From contig JBCCQK010000373.1 of NCBI GenBank assembly GCA_039024375.1, positions 1 through 8,667 of the forward strand: a DNA stretch of 8,667 nt, given 5' to 3'. Position numbers and translations under genes: made by a program. The stretch is from JAFMDF01 sp039024375. Its GTDB lineage: Bacteria > Bacteroidota > Bacteroidia > Chitinophagales > Saprospiraceae. The notes beneath the pieces were generated by a model. That model worked only from the letters and a program-made list of their open reading frames with translations. It was not told the DNA's origin and searched no databases. Shown piece after piece: positions 8,541-8,667 of the stretch (positions are counted from its first letter, which is position 1; each line of letters starts with the position of its first letter).

Positions 8541-8545
8541 CACCT
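8541..8545 (-). promoter_or_regulatory. Ribosome-binding site of rpoB (AGGTG)
   Basis: AGGTG lies 6 nt upstream of the ATG at 8534, a normal Shine-Dalgarno spacing. It overlaps the alternative GTG start at 8543, which argues against that start. A Shine-Dalgarno is not the rule in Bacteroidota, where most genes rely on an A-rich, unstructured start region, as rpoC does here. The match is only five bases and could be chance. Confidence 0.5.
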
Positions 8546-8573
8546 GTTTATAATGGTGATGAAATTGTAAGAG

Positions 8574-8623
8574 GTCAGAAGTCAGACCGTTCCGAATGTA
8601 TTTCGAAACTGTCAGAAGTCAGA
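8574..8623. repeat. GTCAGAA heptamer repeats in rpoB leader
   Basis: The 13-mer GTCAGAAGTCAGA occurs twice in direct orientation, at 8574-8586 and 8611-8623, with starts 37 bp apart. Each copy is itself a heptamer repeated in tandem (GTCAGAA then GTCAGAC, and GTCAGAA then GTCAGAT). They lie between the right edge and the rpoB start in DNA with no coding potential. Function unknown: possibly part of a dispersed short-repeat family, or paired sites for a protein. Confidence 0.75.
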
Positions 8624-8655
8624 TATATCAATCCTATTAATCTGATTTTTGACAG
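8609..8655. repeat. 16-bp inverted repeat in rpoB leader
   Basis: The arms are 8609-8624 and 8640-8655, matching at 14 of 16 positions around a 15-nt spacer. The two mismatches would be G·U pairs in RNA of the plus strand but A·C in RNA of the rpoB direction, so the rpoB transcript would form the weaker hairpin. The left arm includes the second GTCAGAAGTCAGA copy. No T-run follows in the rpoB direction, so it is not a typical intrinsic terminator. It may mark the junction between an upstream gene (rplL expected) and rpoB. Confidence 0.6.
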
Positions 8656-8661
8656 TCCAAA
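8629..8661 (-). promoter_or_regulatory. Candidate Bacteroidota-type promoter upstream of rpoB
   Basis: On the minus strand TTTG (8661-8658) is followed after 21 nt by TAGGATTG (8636-8629). The known consensus of the Bacteroidota primary sigma factor is TTTG near -33 and TAnnTTTG near -7. The -7 box here matches at five of the six fixed bases. Transcription would begin near 8622, giving a leader of about 90 nt before rpoB. It overlaps one arm of the inverted repeat at 8609-8655. Such short motifs occur by chance in AT-rich DNA, so support is weak. Confidence 0.22.
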
Positions 8662-8667
8662 TAAAAA

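Noticed and set aside
8535..8667. End of rplL or another ribosomal protein gene at the right edge
   Set aside because: The three minus-strand frames stop within 10-31 codons and their translations do not resemble the C-terminus of L7/L12 or another expected neighbour. The stretch is treated as noncoding leader.

Overview
The window holds the rpoB–rpoC pair of a Bacteroidota bacterium. Both genes lie on the minus strand and are read right to left, with rpoB (8534 to 4713) before rpoC (4552 to 251). Together they encode the beta and beta' subunits that form the catalytic core of RNA polymerase. Both reading frames are full length, with every core motif I checked in place and no intein, frameshift or fusion. 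Phylum evidence: the protein sequences have a Bacteroidota look, including a short extra segment between the two halves of the RpoC motif around residues 748-765. rpoC also starts in an A-rich context with no close Shine-Dalgarno, and the terminator and candidate promoter fit that phylum. A finer placement (Saprospiria- or Cytophagia-like) is only a guess.

Layout from right to left: 8535-8667 is a noncoding leader upstream of rpoB. It has GTCAGAA heptamer repeats, an inverted copy of them, and a weak candidate promoter. rpoB follows. A 160-nt spacer (4553-4712) then holds a 27-bp hairpin built from tandem heptamers of the GTTATTC type, followed by a second small hairpin with GGAGG in its loop. 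rpoC comes next. Beyond its stop are a 34-bp imperfect tandem duplication that copies the end of rpoC, three short palindromes, and a strong intrinsic terminator at 105-136. The last 104 nt at the left edge contain no gene I can support.

The two genes are probably co-transcribed, with the usual rplJ–rplL genes expected just beyond the right edge (not seen here). The coding part is ordinary core genome, and I found no undescribed system in it. What merits a second look is the noncoding DNA: all three spacers carry palindromes, and two carry 7-bp-period repeats. They could be interspersed repeat families, RNA processing or attenuation structures, or both.
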